The position numbers and the translations under genes were made by a program. Below, one piece after another: positions 63,003 to 64,000 of a DNA stretch of 64,000 nt. The first letter of the stretch is position 1. Every line of letters begins with the position of its first letter. Where the stretch lies: NCBI GenBank assembly GCA_946811185.2, contig OX328106.1:41614311-41678310 (forward strand), read 5' to 3'. The DNA is from Hippopus hippopus (Eukaryota > Mollusca > Bivalvia > Cardiida > Cardiidae). The notes beneath the pieces were generated by a model. It worked only from the letters and a program-made list of their open reading frames with translations, ran no database searches and had not been told where the DNA came from.

Positions 63003-63160
63003 GCCCCACAACTCGTTAGTTAATGTATAGGACGAGTAATCTAGGGGTCGCAGCGTCGATACTCAGCTAGGCTAAACTCCAGAAAAGCAAGGATAGTTGA
63101 ATGGTTGCTGCGAAATACTTAGAATTATGCTGAAAACAGCGTGTAACGAAAAGAAAAGTA
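63003..63160 (+). mobile_element. SINE, copy S8 (degenerate)
   Basis: GCCCCACAACTCGTTAGTTA and TCGATACTCAGCTAGGC stand where the A and B boxes should be. AAAGCAAGGATAGTTGAATG and ATTATGCTGAAAACAGCG match the SINE body and tail. Confidence 0.5.
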
Positions 63161-63474
63161 ATAAAAATAAAGTCAGAAAATCCCAATACAATGAGAAATC
63201 AAAATAACTTTAGGGACATCCCACTGCGCCCCCGTTTTCAAATAATGGAGACTCACTATACTTAAACGGTAATGTTTTATTTTTAATTGAATATCATTCT
63301 TTTTTTAATCAAAAACTGTTTGTCTGCGAGATAGTATATTTTGCGTCCCAAGTGTGCGATTCACAATCATGATAAGCTTCAAATAGGATCAGTAATACCA
63401 TACAATAATTGTATAGCGTTTTGTCTGCAGGCGCTCGAGTCTACCCTTAGACTGCGGTACGCGATTCAAAACGC

Positions 63475-63660
63475 TGTTTCGGACAGTGTAAATCAAAGAT
63501 CAGACTGCACATATTGTGCAGTCTGATCTTGAATCAACACTGTCCGACACGGTGAGATGATTCTTGCAATTAGAATTTTAAGATAAATTGCAGTATTTGG
63601 GGTTTTACAATGACGGGAAATTTTCATATGATTTATTTAGCAGTTTAAAGGTTTTCTCCC
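63475..63660 (+). mobile_element. MITE II copy (hairpin plus right half)
   Basis: Hairpin GGACAGTGTAAATCAAAGAT, CAGACTGCACATATTG with GTGCAGTCTGATCTTGAATC, AACACTGTCC (63481-63548), then TTTGGGGTTTTACAATGAC and TTTATTTAGCAGTTTAAAGG. The start of the element is missing. Confidence 0.82.
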
Positions 63661-63852
63661 GCTGGATTATTTTGGAAATGTTCTGCTAGTAGAAGTATCG
63701 ATCTAACAGTATAAACAAACAATCGTAAACCGTTCTGAACGCTACAAAATACTAATCAAAGCACTGACGTTACCGATCAACCGGAATTGCTTTTGGATTT
63801 CAGGATATATTAGATCAACATCACATGATATCCTCTTCTTGAGAAATATTAA

Positions 63853-63979
63853 TTTTAATTATTATAATATACTCGAGCTTTCGGTGGTACAACCCGCCTT
63901 CCTCAAGTGTTATCACTGATTACACTTAAGGAAGGCGGTTATACCGCCGAAAGCTCGTGTACATTATAATAATTAAGAT
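63853..63979. repeat. Large hairpin element
   Basis: Two arms of ~50 bp: TTAATTATTATAATATAC, CGAGCTTTCGGTGGTACAAC, CCGCCTTCCTCAAGTGT and, inverted, ACACTTAAGGAAGGCGG, TTATACCGCCGAAAGCTCG, GTACATTATAATAATTAA. The loop is about 13 nt (63921-63933). The right arm lacks one C. No other copy is seen in the window. Confidence 0.85.
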
Positions 63980-64000
63980 CAATATCAGATTGCACAAAAC
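63977..64000 (+). repeat. MITE II hairpin start, cut by the window end
   Basis: AAGATCAATATCAGATTGCA then CAAAAC matches the left arm of the hairpin. Confidence 0.5.

Larger units (their letters stand above)
59969..64000 (+). other. MCT intron 2 (continues past the window)
   Basis: No further MCT exon was recognised up to 64000. The intron is filled with MITE II, MITE I, MITE III, SINE and microsatellite sequence listed separately. Stretches 59969-60675, 62140-62390, 62690-63000 and 63161-63474 hold nothing I recognise. Confidence 0.75.

Overview
This window is AT-rich, intron- and repeat-dominated animal DNA. No bacterial gene layout is visible. Several repeat families look to me like those of bivalve molluscs, probably heterodont clams: elements starting with an AGCTCACCTGAGC hairpin, elements starting CCCGTCGCAGACGGGACG, the AAGATCAGACTGCAC hairpin repeats, and tRNA-headed SINEs ending in a TGTTGAAAACGGCGTTAAAC-like tail. 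That assignment is from memory and inference. No database search was possible.

The only host gene I can support is the 5' part of a monocarboxylate-transporter-like (SLC16/MCT, major facilitator) gene on the plus strand. Its start exon has coding sequence 58926-59136 and the second coding exon is 59825-59968. Both are followed by good GT donors and joined in phase 1. The rest of the gene lies beyond 64000, so 59969-64000 is intron.

Two degraded retroelements carry recognisable protein domains. A DIRS-like tyrosine-recombinase retroelement lies at about 14388-16740, with reverse transcriptase, RNase H and the start of a recombinase; it is broken by a frameshift, a stop codon and a missing catalytic domain. 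A non-LTR element at 17545-18793 (minus) keeps its endonuclease domain but has lost its reverse transcriptase.

Nearly everything else is non-coding mobile DNA. (1) 'MITE I': about 36 copies of a ~225-bp element with TTAA ends, CCCTTTACC-type termini and a central near-perfect palindrome. (2) 'MITE II': about 15 copies of a ~210-bp TTAA element around the AAGATCAGACTGCAC hairpin. (3) 'MITE III': a ~250-bp element with long terminal inverted repeats and a GACCCAGGTCAGCC hairpin, interleaved with a second repeat in an array at 53.5-57.0 kb. (4) Elements with a hairpin at the 5' end, a 145-167-bp tandem array in the body and a shared CTCTTGTTT-like 3' end: 6251-7888, 20779-23112, 23737-25351, 37329-38497, and truncated copies. 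(5) tRNA-headed SINEs. (6) A nested DNA-transposon complex at 25.4-31.0 kb, with target-site duplications at three levels and a 1.38-kb near-identical tandem duplication. (7) Pogo/Tigger-like and hAT-like non-autonomous elements and microsatellites.

The most interesting material is structural. Several repeat insertions interrupt other repeats, so their empty sites can be read directly. The tandem-array elements and a ~170-bp short family all sit in T-runs and end in a TTGTT motif, which suggests one mobilisation mechanism for families that otherwise look unrelated. Most open reading frames in the window are by-products of repeats and are not genes.
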